From Endozoicomonas sp. Mp262 (lineage in GTDB: Bacteria; Pseudomonadota; Gammaproteobacteria; Pseudomonadales; Endozoicomonadaceae), in NCBI RefSeq assembly GCF_025643335.1, contig NZ_CP092489.1, forward strand, positions 2,304,501 to 2,368,500: a DNA stretch of 64,000 nucleotides. Reading direction: 5' to 3'. Numbering within the stretch: the first letter of the stretch is position 1; every line of letters begins with the position of its first letter. Positions 9,896 to 19,471 of this stretch are shown here, in pieces. The notes below the pieces were generated by a model. That model ran no database searches. It saw nothing but the letters and a program-made list of their open reading frames with translations, and was not told the origin of the DNA. The translations under genes were made by a program, and so were the position numbers.

Positions 9896-10174
9896 TTATT
9901 CTTTTTTAATCCGGCATCCCCCCGGGATCTCAATGGTTAAGTCACTCTTTGGATAGCAGCAGCAAGACAGTATTTTTCCGTCAGCCACAAAGGCAATAGG
10001 TTCAGCAAAGTATTCCACCTCGCCTTCCACCAGTTGAACCTGACAGCTGCCACAGAACCCCTCCCGGCACTGGTATTCCATATCAACTTTTTGCGACTCA
10101 AGGGCTTCAAGCAAGGTTAGCTCACTTCGGGGGATAAAACTGAAACCTTCCATGATTTTGACAATATGGGCCAT
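9896..10174 (-). CDS. yfaE: [2Fe-2S] ferredoxin of the YfaE type (RNR cofactor maintenance)
   Basis: A 92-residue plant-type ferredoxin. The ligand cysteines are in CREGFCGSC and the later CCC segment. In E. coli, YfaE supplies electrons to regenerate the diferric-tyrosyl radical of NrdB. The position directly downstream of nrdB supports that role. I chose the ATG at 10174 over one at 10216 because GGAG lies 8 bases before it and the longer N-terminus is not ferredoxin-like. The 170-base gap to nrdB contains a GAGGCCG/CGGCCTC inverted repeat but no U-run, so co-transcription is likely. Confidence 0.9.
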   Translation of the reverse strand: MAHIVKIMEGFSFIPRSELTLLEALESQKVDMEYQCREGFCGSCQVQLVEGEVEYFAEPIAFVADGKILSCCCYPKSDLTIEIPGGCRIKKE

Positions 10175-10342
10175 GATAACACTCCGAGGGGAAGGAGGCC
10201 GAAGTGGGTGTCCCATGCTCCGGCCTCAAAGTAAGCTGTGATGTGCCCGGGCATGCCAGAGCTGTTTGGTGAAAGCGCTTTAACCGTTGTTGTTTTATGG
10301 CAGGCCGCTGGAAAAAAGGCTTTCAACCGGATTTCTTTATGG

Positions 10343-11473
10343 TTATAGAGAGAAGTTACTGAAGTCCTCTGACTGAACTTCGCTGTCAATCTGGCCTACC
10401 AGGTAGGAGCTGACCTCTACCTCTTGGGGAGCCACCTGCACATGATCGCTGTTTAGCCAGCTGTTCATCCAGGGCAGCGGATTCTGTTTCATGGCAAAGG
10501 GGGCATCAAAACCAATGGCGGTCATGCGCTGATTGGTGATGTATTCGACATATTGACCGAGAATCTCTTTGTTCAAGCCAATCATGGAACCATCACGGAA
10601 CAGGTATTCTGCCCACTCCTTCTCCTGTTCAGCGGCCGCAATAAAGATATTGTGGGCTTCCTGCCTGAGTTCTTTGGCTATCTCTGCCATTTCCGGATCA
10701 TCCTTACCCTCTGCCATCAGCTGGAGCATATGCTGGGTGCCGGTCAGGTGAAGTGCCTCATCGCGGGCAATCAGTTTGATAATCTTGGCATTGCCCTCCA
10801 TGGTGGAGCGTTCGGCAAAGGCAAAGCTGCAAGCGAAGCTAACGTAAAAGCGAATGGCTTCCAGAACATTGACGGAAACCAGGGTCAGGTAAAGCCTGCG
10901 CTTCAGTTCCCGTTGGGAAATGGAAATTTCCCGGCCATTAATGGTGTGTGTTCCTTCACCTAACTGGTTATACAGATTGATACCATCGATGAGGTCATCA
11001 TAATAGCAGGTGATATCATTGGCCCGTTTAATAATGGCATCGTTGGTGACGATGTCGTCGAACACCTGGCTGGGTTCCGTGACAATATTACGAATAATAT
11101 GTGTGTAGGAGCGTGAGTGAATGGTTTCACTGAATGCCCAGGTCTCAATCCAGGTTTCCAGTTCCGGTAGTGAGACAATGGGTAGCAGGGCAACATTGGG
11201 GGAGCGCCCCTGAACAGAGTCCAGCAGTGTCTGGTATTTCAGGTTGCTGAGAAAGATATGCTTTTCATGTTCAGGAAGTCCGGTAAAGTCCCTGCGGTCT
11301 GTGGACAAATCCACTTCTTCCGGACGCCAGAAGAACGACAGCTGTTTCTCTATGAGCTTCTCGAACACCGGGTATTTCTGAACGTCGTAGCGGGATACGT
11401 TGACACTTCGCCCGAAGAACATGGGTTCCCGGGTGGCATTAAACTGTTCCTGATTAAAGGTTGTATAGCTCAT
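10343..11473 (-). CDS. nrdB: Class Ia ribonucleotide reductase, beta subunit
   Basis: NrdB (376 residues) carries the diiron-tyrosyl radical used by NrdA to reduce ribonucleoside diphosphates. It is very close to E. coli NrdB throughout, with EPMFFG near the start, the radical tyrosine in [12 protein letters not shown] (about residue 123), and iron ligands in ETIHS and DEALH. The C-terminal tail ends DFSNFSL, the peptide that docks to NrdA. It follows nrdA with a gap of 134 bases and precedes yfaE, the usual Nrd Ia operon order. Confidence 0.97.
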   Translation of the reverse strand: MSYTTFNQEQFNATREPMFFGRSVNVSRYDVQKYPVFEKLIEKQLSFFWRPEEVDLSTDRRDFTGLPEHEKHIFLSNLKYQTLLDSVQGRSPNVALLPIVSLPELETWIETWAFSETIHSRSYTHIIRNIVTEPSQVFDDIVTNDAIIKRANDITCYYDDLIDGINLYNQLGEGTHTINGREISISQRELKRRLYLTLVSVNVLEAIRFYVSFACSFAFAERSTMEGNAKIIKLIARDEALHLTGTQHMLQLMAEGKDDPEMAEIAKELRQEAHNIFIAAAEQEKEWAEYLFRDGSMIGLNKEILGQYVEYITNQRMTAIGFDAPFAMKQNPLPWMNSWLNSDHVQVAPQEVEVSSYLVGQIDSEVQSEDFSNFSL

Positions 11474-11607
11474 GGGTTCTGGTTTATGGGAGCCAGCGAG
11501 CCGGCTCTTTTCCTGTTTCGGTAGTGAGCCCGGAGAGGCGGCGGTTCGCGGCCTGTTCCGGGGCTGTTGGGTTTACATCGTTATTTTACTACGGCTGATC
11601 ACCATGA

Positions 11608-13878
11608 TCAGATTTTACAGGCACCTCCTGCACAGCCATCGTCGATGTCACTTTGGGAGTCAGCCGCACCATCCCTGGTGTTATGGTAATAAAGCGTCTT
11701 GACTCCCAGCTTATAGGCGGTCAAAAGATCTTTAAGTAGCAGTTTGACGGGAACCTTGCCTCCTTCAAACCGGCTGGGGTCATAGTTGGTGTTGGCAGAG
11801 ATGGTCTGGTCAATGAACTTCTGCATAATGGCCACCAGTTGCAGATAGCCATCATTGCCGGGGATATTCCAGAGCAGCTCATAGTGATCACGGAGTTCTT
11901 CAAAGTCCGGAACCACCTGCTTGAGAATGCCATCTTTACTGGCCTTAACGGTGACGAATCCTCTGGGTGGTTCAATACCATTGGTGGCATTGCTGATTTG
12001 TGAAGAGGTTTCCGAGGGCATCAGGGCCGTCAACGTTGAGTTTCTTACGCCATGTTGGCGGATGTCATTGCGAAGCCCTTCCCAGTCAAGGTGAAGGGGT
12101 TCCTGGCAGACCTCGTCCAGATCCTTTTTATAGGTATCAATGGGCAGAATGCCCTGTGCGTAAGTGGTCTCGTTATACTTGCCACAGGTGCCCTGTTCCC
12201 GGGCCAGCCGGTTCGAAGCCTTGAGCAGGTAGTATTGAATGGCTTCAAAGGTTTTATGGGTCAGGCCATTGGCGGAACTATCAGAGTAACGGACCTGGTT
12301 TTTGGCCAGGTAATTGGCAAAGTTAATCACGCCAATGCCCAGAGGCCTGCGACCCATGGTGGCGTTGCGGGCAGCGGGTAACGGGTAATTCTGGTAATCC
12401 AGCAGGCTATCAAGGGCTCTGACCAGAAGATCAGACAACTCCTCCAGTTCATCCAAATTGTTCAGTGCGCCCAGGTTAAAGGCGGCCAATGTACAGAGGG
12501 CGATTTCCCCCTCTTCATCATTGACATGCCGGAGTGGTTTGGTGGGTAAGGCGATTTCAAGGCACAGGTTGCTCTGGCGTATGGGAGCCAGGCTGGGGTT
12601 GAAGGGGCTATGGGTGTTGCAGTGGTCAACATTCTGTAGATAGATACGACCGGTGCTGGCCCGTTCGGTGGCAAACAGGGAGAACAGCTCGACGGCTTTC
12701 AGTGTTTTCCGGCGAATGCTCTTGTCCTGCTCGTATTGTTGATACAGGGTTTCAAAACGGTTCTGGTCTTCAAAGAAGGCATCGTAGAGACCGGGAACAT
12801 CACTGGGAGAAAACAGGCTGATATGGCCGCCTTCAATCAGTCGCTGGTACATCAGTTTGTTGAACTGTACGCCGTAGTCAATATGGCGAACCCGGTTCTC
12901 TTCAACACCCCGGTTATTTTTCAGCACCAGCAGATTTTCTACTTCATAATGCCAGATCGGATAAAACAGGGTGGCTGCACCCCCACGGACGCCCCCCTGG
13001 GAGCAGGACTTTACGGCAGTCTGGAAATGCTTATAGAAAGGAATACAGCCGGTGTGGAAGGCTTCCCCGTTACGGATGGCGCTGCCAATGGCGCGAATCC
13101 GACCCGCATTGATACCAATACCCGCCCTTTGGCTGACGTACTTCACAATGGCGCTGGAGGTGGCATTGATGGAATCCAGGGAGTCGTCGCACTCAATCAG
13201 TACGCAGGAACTGAATTGCCGGGTTGGAGTCCTGACCCCGGCCATAATCGGTGTAGGCAGGGATATTTTAAAGGTTGAAGCCGCGTTATAAAAACGTCGG
13301 ATGTAGTCCATTCGCCGGTCTTTCGGATAGCTGGCGAATAGGCAGGCACCAATCAGGATATAGAGCACCTGGGGACTTTCATAGAACTCACTGGTGACCC
13401 GGTTCTGTACCAGGTACTTGCCTTCCAGCTGTTTGACGGCCGCATAGCTGAAATTCATATCCCGGTTATGGTCAATAAAGCCGTCCATCTCATCGAAATC
13501 TGCTTCCGAGTAGTCCTTGAGCAGGTGGGTGTCATATTTCTTCATTTCTACCAGCTTGGTCACCAGCTGGTGGAGGCGTGGTGGCTCAAACTGTCCGTAG
13601 GCTTTCTTGCGCAAATGGAAAATAGCCAGACGGGCAGCCAGGTACTGATAGTCAGGTGCTTGTTCGGAGATCAGGTCCGCAGCGGATTTGATCAGTGTTT
13701 CGTGGATATCTGTGGTTTGGATGCCATCATAGAACTGAATGTGTGACTTTAGTTCAACTTCAGAAACAGAGACATTATTCAGCCCTTCGGCTGCCCAGGT
13801 AATAACGCGGTGAATCTTTTCAAGATCAAGTTGCTCTTTTCCTCCGTCACGCTTGCTGACCAGGATGTTTTTGTTCAT
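11608..13878 (-). CDS. nrdA: Class Ia ribonucleotide reductase, alpha subunit
   Basis: NrdA (756 residues) holds the active site and allosteric sites for dNTP synthesis. An N-terminal ATP-cone (about residues 4-95, SKRDGGKEQLDLEKIHR) senses ATP/dATP. The catalytic core includes NLCLEI, CSQGGVRGG and the CVLIECDDS region. The C-terminus ends GCAGGACKI, the CxxxxC-type redox pair that thioredoxin or glutaredoxin re-reduces. The ATG at 13878 is preferred over the TTG just before it, with AAGGG upstream. It leads the nrdA-nrdB-yfaE operon, and two NrdR-like boxes lie about 220 bases upstream. Confidence 0.97.
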   Translation of the reverse strand: MNKNILVSKRDGGKEQLDLEKIHRVITWAAEGLNNVSVSEVELKSHIQFYDGIQTTDIHETLIKSAADLISEQAPDYQYLAARLAIFHLRKKAYGQFEPPRLHQLVTKLVEMKKYDTHLLKDYSEADFDEMDGFIDHNRDMNFSYAAVKQLEGKYLVQNRVTSEFYESPQVLYILIGACLFASYPKDRRMDYIRRFYNAASTFKISLPTPIMAGVRTPTRQFSSCVLIECDDSLDSINATSSAIVKYVSQRAGIGINAGRIRAIGSAIRNGEAFHTGCIPFYKHFQTAVKSCSQGGVRGGAATLFYPIWHYEVENLLVLKNNRGVEENRVRHIDYGVQFNKLMYQRLIEGGHISLFSPSDVPGLYDAFFEDQNRFETLYQQYEQDKSIRRKTLKAVELFSLFATERASTGRIYLQNVDHCNTHSPFNPSLAPIRQSNLCLEIALPTKPLRHVNDEEGEIALCTLAAFNLGALNNLDELEELSDLLVRALDSLLDYQNYPLPAARNATMGRRPLGIGVINFANYLAKNQVRYSDSSANGLTHKTFEAIQYYLLKASNRLAREQGTCGKYNETTYAQGILPIDTYKKDLDEVCQEPLHLDWEGLRNDIRQHGVRNSTLTALMPSETSSQISNATNGIEPPRGFVTVKASKDGILKQVVPDFEELRDHYELLWNIPGNDGYLQLVAIMQKFIDQTISANTNYDPSRFEGGKVPVKLLLKDLLTAYKLGVKTLYYHNTRDGAADSQSDIDDGCAGGACKI

Positions 13879-14097
13879 CAAACCCTTACCTGTGGACTCA
13901 AAATAGTGTGGTATTTAAAAACAGCGATAACAACAGGCTTAACCCCGGAGGCATAGAACTTGTCGTAACCTGCAGGGGAGTCAGTCATGTGACTCTTGAA
14001 ATGGCGGACATACTGGGGAGGGGTTGCCAGCGTTGATGCCTGCTTGTCAGTCTGGAGAAAGCTCATCCGTGATAGAGGTGTCATTATGATCCTTTGG

Positions 14098-14133
14098 CAC
14101 TATATATAGTATGACAGCCTTATATATACACAA
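14098..14133 (-). promoter_or_regulatory. Pair of NrdR-box-like sites upstream of nrdA
   Basis: CACTATATATAGT (14098-14110) matches the known NrdR box, a palindrome around TATATA. A second site, CTTATATATACACAA (14119-14133), follows with its centre about 21 bases away, two helical turns. NrdR represses RNR operons by binding such tandem boxes when dATP is high. The assignment to nrdA rather than rstA is by position and family knowledge. Confidence 0.72.
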
Positions 14134-14507
14134 GATAATGCGGTATGGCCGGAATTTCAAGCAGGTAAAATCGTGGAAAAAGTGTGTATAAGGTGTGGGT
14201 AAATTCCGATGTTAGTGTTCGCAAACTGGCTGTTAATTTACACCATCGAACTCGGCATTTTGCAAGTTTTACAAAATTGTTTTTATAACAAATATACATA
14301 GAGAAAATACTTATTATTGTTTTTCACCTGACTTTCAGTGTATATCCCATGTCTTTGGCAATTACAACTTAAATCCCGCAGGGTTTTTCCCGTAAAGGCA
14401 GGGAACCAGGAATTTATTGTTACCGCTTGTTGTCAAATCAGGACGACAAACAGCAGGTAGTGTAAGATCTGCCACCTATTGACAAGATCTTTTTTAAGTG
14501 TGAAAGC
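14134..14507. other. Divergent intergenic region, nrdA/rstA
   Basis: This AT-rich stretch separates the nrd operon from rstA. Apart from the NrdR-like boxes at its left edge I see only an imperfect GGGTTTTTCCC palindrome near 14381. No gene or clear promoter for rstA can be assigned with confidence. Confidence 0.4.
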
Positions 14508-15227
14508 ATGGCTGTAGAAAATACAGAAACAGGTCGTATCCTGATCGTTGAAGATGATGAGCGGCTGGCCAATCTGACCCGGGAATATCTGGAGAATAAT
14601 GGCCTCCAGGTATCCATTGAGGGAGATGGGGCCAGGGCGGTTGACCGCATCCTGGAAGAACGGCCTGATCTGGTGGTGCTGGATCTGATGCTGCCGGGAG
14701 AAGATGGTGTGTCCATCTGTCGGCGGGCAAGAAGCCAGTTTCATAACCCCATATTGATGCTGACCGCCCGTACCGATGACCTGGACGAAGTACTGGGTCT
14801 GGAAATGGGAGCCGATGATTATGTGGCTAAACCCGTCAGGCCGCGGGTTCTGCTGGCCAGGATCAGGGCGCTGCTCAGGCGCAGTGGCTCTACTGTGGAG
14901 GGTGAGCAGGAAGAAGGCGTGTCCCGCTTACGATTTGGTCCGCTGGTGGTTGATAATGCCATGCGTGAAGCCTGGCTGGATGAAAATAGCATCGAGTTGA
15001 CCAGTGCCGAGTTCGACTTGCTCTGGTTGCTGTGCTCCAATGCCGGGAGAGTGCTTAGCCGGGAGGAGATTTTTGCGCGACTCCGGGGTATTGAGTATGA
15101 CGGACAGGATCGCTCCATTGATGTACGGGTTTCCCGGATTCGCCCAAAAATTGGTGATGACCCTATGCATCCAAGACTGATCAAGACCGTTCGTAGCAAG
15201 GGCTACCTGTTTGTAAAAAGTGGCTGA
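14508..15227 (+). CDS. rstA: OmpR-family response regulator, RstA-like
   Basis: A 239-residue regulator. The receiver domain (about residues 10-125) has the acidic pair D16-D17, the phospho-acceptor D59 in LVVLDLMLPGEDG, T in LTARTDD and K in YVAKPV. The C-terminal winged helix (about 140-235) has LTSAEFDLLWLL and the closing TVRSKGYLF typical of OmpR proteins. The kinase gene begins 2 bases after its stop, so the two act together. The RstA name follows overall family similarity and the RstB-like partner. The inducing signal and targets are not visible in the sequence. Confidence 0.85.
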   Translation: MAVENTETGRILIVEDDERLANLTREYLENNGLQVSIEGDGARAVDRILEERPDLVVLDLMLPGEDGVSICRRARSQFHNPILMLTARTDDLDEVLGLEMGADDYVAKPVRPRVLLARIRALLRRSGSTVEGEQEEGVSRLRFGPLVVDNAMREAWLDENSIELTSAEFDLLWLLCSNAGRVLSREEIFARLRGIEYDGQDRSIDVRVSRIRPKIGDDPMHPRLIKTVRSKGYLFVKSG

Positions 15228-15229
15228 AA

Positions 15230-16819
15230 GTGAGCAGTATTTTTCTTCGCATCTATGGTGGCCTGCTGTTCTCCCTGGTTTTAGTGTCCCTGCTGTCCGG
15301 GATTGCGGTGACTATTGTGAACAGTTCCCGCCTGGCGGATTACCGGGAAGATATGGCCAGGGGAACATTCAGGCTGGTTTCAAAAAAAATAGCAGAGTTA
15401 CCCGGGGATCAGCGTCAGCCCTGGCTGGATGACTGGGGCTATCGTCTGGCCATTCCCTTTACCCTGGGTACGGCTGAACAGTCAAACCTGGGTGAGAGAG
15501 ATCAGGAAAGACTGCGTAACGGGCATGTGGTTGTTGAAATGCTGGATGCCAGCCAGGCGTACGTGTTTTCCTGGGTGGAGCAGGATCTTGTCTTGCAGGG
15601 TAATGTAGCCGTTATCTCTGAACAAATGACCAATGGCACCATCAGCCTGCTTCGGGAGCGCCTGAGGCAGCTTCCCGTTAACCAGCGCGCTCTTGAAATA
15701 GAAAGGCTGAATCATGAGGCCTTTAGCTATCCGGTGGATTTGGTGGAAACATCCGGGGCACCTTTGAGTCCGGTTCAGCAGGAACAACTACGTAAGGGCG
15801 GGGTTGTGACATTGCTGGATAACGAGGCCGATACGGTTTCCCTCTATGCCATGTTAGATGACAGTGGTCAGTTGATTCAGCTGGGGCCGCTGGGGTTGCT
15901 GACGCCATACCCGTTCAAATTGATTTTAACCATCAGCCTGTTTGTGCTGATTTCTCTCAGCGTGGCTATCTATGTCCTGGTACGGGGAATGGAAAAGCGG
16001 TTAAGGAAGCTTGAGCGTGCTGCCACACGATTCAGCGGTGGTGATTTTGATGTCAGGGTTGATGTGGCAGGGGCAGACTCCATTGGCCGTTTGGCAATGG
16101 CTTTCAATGCCATGGCAGGCCATATCCAGCGTTTGCTGAGTATCCAGAAAGAGATGATCCGGGGTGTGTCCCATGAACTTAGAACCCCTGTGGCCCGGCT
16201 GCGATTCGGACTGGAGATGATCGCAGATGCGGAAACCGCACAAGAGCGAGAATCACAGCTTTCCGGAATGGACAAGGATATTCAGGAACTGGACAACCTG
16301 GTGGATGAATTTCTTACCTATGCCAACCTGGAGCAGGGCGCTCCCACCATCCGTTTCCAGCGTCATGATGCGGACCAAATTGTGGCGCAGGTGGTCAGTG
16401 AGCATCTGCGGTTACAAAGCCGGGTTGAGATAGAGCATCTTCCTTCCAAATTGTCGGATCGAAAACGCCTGTCCGACCTGGACCAACGTTATATGCACCG
16501 TGCTGTGCAGAATCTGGTGGGTAATGCCTGCCGTCATGCCCGGAGTAAAATCCAGGTGAGCTTCTCGGTGACACAGGATAGTTGTCGTATTGATGTGGAT
16601 GATGACGGTCCGGGTATCCCTGAAGATCAACGGGAGCGGGTGTTTACTGCCTTTTCCCGGCTGGATGACAGCCGTACCCGCAAGTCGGGTGGCTATGGCC
16701 TGGGACTCTCCATTGTCCGGCGCATTATGTACTGGCATAACGGCAGGGCTGTAGTAAGGCATAGCCCTATGGGAGGGGCACGCTTTAGCCTGATCTGGCC
16801 ACGCAAGCAAAAGGCTTGA
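15230..16819 (+). CDS. rstB: Membrane sensor histidine kinase, RstB-like
   Basis: A 529-residue kinase with two membrane helices (about 10-30 and 229-251), a periplasmic sensor loop of about 195 residues, a HAMP linker, a HisKA domain with the phosphorylated His about residue 315 (GVSHELRTPVARLR), and an HATPase domain with N-box LVGNACRHA, DDDGPGIP and GYGLGLSIVRRI. It phosphorylates the adjacent RstA-like regulator. The start is GTG at 15230, 2 bases past the rstA stop. The periplasmic loop is longer than in E. coli RstB, so the ligand may differ. Confidence 0.87.
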   Translation: MSSIFLRIYGGLLFSLVLVSLLSGIAVTIVNSSRLADYREDMARGTFRLVSKKIAELPGDQRQPWLDDWGYRLAIPFTLGTAEQSNLGERDQERLRNGHVVVEMLDASQAYVFSWVEQDLVLQGNVAVISEQMTNGTISLLRERLRQLPVNQRALEIERLNHEAFSYPVDLVETSGAPLSPVQQEQLRKGGVVTLLDNEADTVSLYAMLDDSGQLIQLGPLGLLTPYPFKLILTISLFVLISLSVAIYVLVRGMEKRLRKLERAATRFSGGDFDVRVDVAGADSIGRLAMAFNAMAGHIQRLLSIQKEMIRGVSHELRTPVARLRFGLEMIADAETAQERESQLSGMDKDIQELDNLVDEFLTYANLEQGAPTIRFQRHDADQIVAQVVSEHLRLQSRVEIEHLPSKLSDRKRLSDLDQRYMHRAVQNLVGNACRHARSKIQVSFSVTQDSCRIDVDDDGPGIPEDQRERVFTAFSRLDDSRTRKSGGYGLGLSIVRRIMYWHNGRAVVRHSPMGGARFSLIWPRKQKA

Positions 16820-16884
16820 CCTGGTGGTGTTGATGGTTGATGGCTAATGGTTGATAGTTGATGGTTAATAGGGAAGGGCGTACT

Positions 16885-16918
16885 AGGGGCTGTTCACGAT
16901 CAAACGTCAATAGCCCCT
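16885..16918. repeat. AGGGGCT...AGCCCCT inverted repeat (copy 1)
   Basis: Arms AGGGGCT and AGCCCCT close a 20-base loop containing AAACGTCAA. A second copy is at 18469-18504 and a half copy at 51903-51915. Each lies shortly before a plus-strand gene. A TGATGGTT-type simple repeat precedes it at about 16828-16868. Confidence 0.65.
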
Positions 16919-16974
16919 GCTTCCCTATCAGCGTTTACAACAATTCCTCCTAAGAGAAACTGTCTGGTCCGACG

Positions 16975-17793
16975 ATGAAAAAATGGTGCAAGGTTATCGG
17001 CTTGGCTCTGGGATTGCTGGTTTCCGGCTGTCAGAGTGTTTCCACAACCTCCAGTGGTGCTGTTGGTATTGAGCGGCAACAAAATATGTTTACCCTGCTG
17101 TCCGAGAAGCAGGTTAACAGTATGGCCCGGGAAGCTTACCAGGAGACAGTGAAGCAGGCACAAAAAGCAAAAAAATTGAACCAGGATTCTATGACCGTTC
17201 AACGCCTGCACAGGATTGCTGACCGGCTGATAGCCCAGGTGGGCAATTTCCGTCCTGATGCCAGGAATTGGCAGTGGGAAATTAACCTGATCGCTGACAA
17301 ACAGCTCAATGCCTACTGCATGCCTGGGGGGAAAATTATGTTTTTCTCCGGAATTATTGATCAGCTTAAGCTGACCGATGATGAGATTGCAGCCATCATG
17401 GGGCATGAAATGGCCCATGCATTACGTGAACATGGCCGGGAAGCCATGTCAGAGGCCTATGCGGTGAAACTTGGTCGAAATGCCCTGCAAGCAGTGTTTG
17501 GGGTTGAAAGTCAGTCCTTACAGCTAGCGGATATGGTGGTGAATTATGCATTAACCCTGCCCCATAGTCGCACCAAGGAAGTGGAAGCTGACTTAATGGG
17601 ACTTGAGTTGATGGCCCGGGCCGGTTATGACCCCGGTGCAGCGGTCAGCCTTTGGAAGAAAATGGCGAAGGCGGGAGGGCAGCAGGTGCCCGAGTTTATG
17701 AGTACCCACCCGTCTTATGATACCCGGATATCCGGGCTGGAGGCCTCTGTGCATAAGGTTGACCATTTATATAAGCGGTCTAAAGGTAGATAA
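16975..17793 (+). CDS. M48-family zinc metalloprotease lipoprotein
   Basis: A 272-residue peptidase with a lipoprotein signal peptide and lipobox LVSGC (Cys about residue 19). The zinc motif HEMAHALREH and the third-ligand region EVEADLMGLELM are intact, followed by STHPSYDTRI, which is typical of M48 proteins such as LoiP, YcaL and BepA. Envelope M48 proteases degrade misfolded outer-membrane proteins. No TPR domain is present, so it is the short LoiP/YcaL-like form and not BepA. It is monocistronic by appearance. The residue after the lipid Cys is Gln, suggesting outer-membrane sorting. Confidence 0.9.
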   Translation: MKKWCKVIGLALGLLVSGCQSVSTTSSGAVGIERQQNMFTLLSEKQVNSMAREAYQETVKQAQKAKKLNQDSMTVQRLHRIADRLIAQVGNFRPDARNWQWEINLIADKQLNAYCMPGGKIMFFSGIIDQLKLTDDEIAAIMGHEMAHALREHGREAMSEAYAVKLGRNALQAVFGVESQSLQLADMVVNYALTLPHSRTKEVEADLMGLELMARAGYDPGAAVSLWKKMAKAGGQQVPEFMSTHPSYDTRISGLEASVHKVDHLYKRSKGR

Positions 17794-17936
17794 AGACCAG
17801 ATATCCGTAGATTTAACCTATGGAGACACTCAGGTATTTTCATTAGAATGCTCCCTGTTCTGTAACGGTGGAAGCCAAACGGGTTTGCACCGTTGCTTTG
17901 ATTACAACAATAGCCTGATAAAGATGAGGTGGTTTC

Positions 17937-18281
17937 ATGGATATCATGGAGCAAATAAAAGAGCAGATTGAAACCCACGATATCCTGCTCTATATGAAAG
18001 GTACCCCACAGCTTCCGAACTGTGGTTTTTCTTCCCGTGCGGTTCAGGTTCTGATGGCCTGTGGTGAAAAGTTTGCCTATGTGGACATTCTGGCAAACCC
18101 TGAAATACGGGCCAACCTGCCTAAGTACGCCAACTGGCCTACGTTCCCTCAACTATGGGTGAAGGGTGAATTGGTGGGGGGCAGTGATATTATTATTGAG
18201 ATGTATAACAGCGGTGACTTACAGAAGCTTATTGCTGAAGCGGCGGGTAATAAAGAGGAAGATTCTGCACAGCAAGCTTGA
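17937..18281 (+). CDS. grxD: Monothiol glutaredoxin (Grx4/GrxD type)
   Basis: A 114-residue monothiol glutaredoxin with the CGFS active site in LPNCGFSSRAV. Family members bind a glutathione-ligated [2Fe-2S] cluster as dimers and pass it to iron-sulfur targets or BolA proteins. The glutathione-site segments KGTPQ, WPTFPQLW and GGSDII are all present. GAGGTGG precedes the ATG. The C-terminal acidic tail (NKEEDSAQQA) is typical. It sits between the M48 protease and the peroxiredoxin on the same strand but has its own spacing of about 140 and 260 bases. Confidence 0.95.
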   Translation: MDIMEQIKEQIETHDILLYMKGTPQLPNCGFSSRAVQVLMACGEKFAYVDILANPEIRANLPKYANWPTFPQLWVKGELVGGSDIIIEMYNSGDLQKLIAEAAGNKEEDSAQQA

Positions 18282-18468
18282 TGGCTAAAAGTATGAGTGA
18301 AAGAGGGAGTTTATAGCATTCTGTCTTTCTAATAGAAATACTCTATAAGCTGAAAGATAAAATTCATGGCAAAAACACGCCTGTCGGGTAGGCGTATACC
18401 GTTGTGGTGTGTATGATGGCCTCTGCTTAGTAAGTTGAAGTGCGTGTTTTTTTTGCAGTTATACTGCC

Positions 18469-18504
18469 AGGGGCTGAGCACACGGCCAAACGTCAACAGC
18501 CCCT
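18469..18504. repeat. AGGGGCT...AGCCCCT inverted repeat (copy 2)
   Basis: Arms AGGGGCTG and CAGCCCCT flank a loop with AAACGTCAA, as in the copy at 16885-16918. It lies 40 bases before the peroxiredoxin gene, so it would be in or next to its leader. Confidence 0.65.
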
Positions 18505-18544
18505 AAGACAACGCTATTTTGATTAATCACCGGAGATTGAACGC

Positions 18545-19147
18545 ATGGGCGTATTGGTTGGTAAAAAGGCTCCTGATTTTACTGTGCCTGCCGTATTGGG
18601 AAATGGTGAAATTGTTGATGCTTTCACTCTGTCTGAAGCTATTAAAGGCAAGTGCGGCATACTGTTCTTCTACCCTCTGGACTTCACCTTTGTATGTCCT
18701 TCCGAGCTGATCGCTCTGGATCACCGCATGGATGCCTTCAAAGAGCGTAATGTTGAAGTGATCGGTGTATCCATTGATTCCCACTTTACTCACAATGCAT
18801 GGCGTAACACCCCTGTTGAGAAAGGTGGTATTGGTCAGGTGAAGTATACCCTGGCGGCGGACATGACCCATGAAATTGCCAAGGCCTACGATGTTGAGTC
18901 TGAAGGTGGCGTGGCATTCCGTGGTGCTTTCCTGATCGACAAGAACGGTGTTGTACGTTCCCAGATCATTAACGATCTGCCACTGGGACGTAATATGGAA
19001 GAGCTGGTTCGTCTGGTTGATGCCCTGCAATTCCATGAAGAGCATGGTGAAGTGTGCCCAGCTAACTGGGAAAAAGGTAAGAAAGGCATGAAAGCATCCC
19101 CTGATGGTGTGGCCAGCTACCTGTCTGAGAATGCAGAAGGTCTGTAA
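18545..19147 (+). CDS. Typical 2-Cys peroxiredoxin
   Basis: A 200-residue AhpC/TSA-family peroxidase that reduces hydrogen peroxide and organic peroxides. The peroxidatic Cys is in DFTFVCPSE (about residue 48), the resolving Cys in GEVCPANW (about 168), and the conserved Arg in the RGAFLID region. The GGIG segment resembles the GGLG hyperoxidation motif, but the C-terminus lacks YF, so it is expected to be robust against overoxidation. GGAG lies 8 bases before the ATG. A strong terminator follows. The reductant (thioredoxin or AhpF) is not encoded nearby. The neighbour grxD suggests a redox theme. Confidence 0.93.
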   Translation: MGVLVGKKAPDFTVPAVLGNGEIVDAFTLSEAIKGKCGILFFYPLDFTFVCPSELIALDHRMDAFKERNVEVIGVSIDSHFTHNAWRNTPVEKGGIGQVKYTLAADMTHEIAKAYDVESEGGVAFRGAFLIDKNGVVRSQIINDLPLGRNMEELVRLVDALQFHEEHGEVCPANWEKGKKGMKASPDGVASYLSENAEGL

Positions 19148-19164
19148 CGATCTTTTGCTGCTGA

Positions 19165-19192
19165 AAAAAGCTGCCGACGGGCAGCTTTTTTT
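19165..19192 (+). terminator. Intrinsic terminator after the peroxiredoxin gene
   Basis: AAAAAGCTGCC-GAC-GGGCAGCTTTTTTT: an eight-pair GC-containing stem flanked by A and T runs, 18 bases past the stop. Confidence 0.88.
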
Positions 19193-19290
19193 ATGTGGCT
19201 TTTTTGAAAAAATTGTACGTGTTAGCCATAAGCTTGTGTGTAAAAGTATCGTTAGCTTGGAGCAACTGCTAAAAATGTTCTGAGAAGGAC

Positions 19291-19318
19291 TTGACTCAGG
19301 CAGAAAACTCATTAATAT
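19291..19318 (+). promoter_or_regulatory. Predicted tRNA-cluster promoter
   Basis: TTGACT (19291-19296), 16 bases, TAATAT (19313-19318), then a GC-rich stretch TCGCTGCCG like the discriminator of stable-RNA promoters. It lies 49 bases before the first tRNA. Confidence 0.6.
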
Positions 19319-19366
19319 TCGCTGCCGTCAGGTGATGACGGAGACGCACTCACCGAGACGCAAAGT

Positions 19367-19442
19367 TCCCCGATAGCTCAGTTGGTAGAGCAAATGACTG
19401 TTAATCATTGGGTCGCTGGTTCGAGTCCAGCTCGGGGAGCCA
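19367..19442 (+). tRNA. tRNA-Asn (GTT), copy 1
   Basis: A 76-base cloverleaf with TCCCCGA/TCGGGGA acceptor arms, anticodon GTT in GACTGTTAATC, TTCGAGTCC T-loop and encoded CCA. It is the first of seven tRNAs in the cluster. Confidence 0.97.
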
Positions 19443-19471
19443 TTTTCTTTTGAAGTACTATTCAAAAGCTT

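Noticed and set aside
14433-14744. Minus-strand ORFs antisense to rstA
   Set aside because: They are shadows of the coding strand of rstA with shifted frames.
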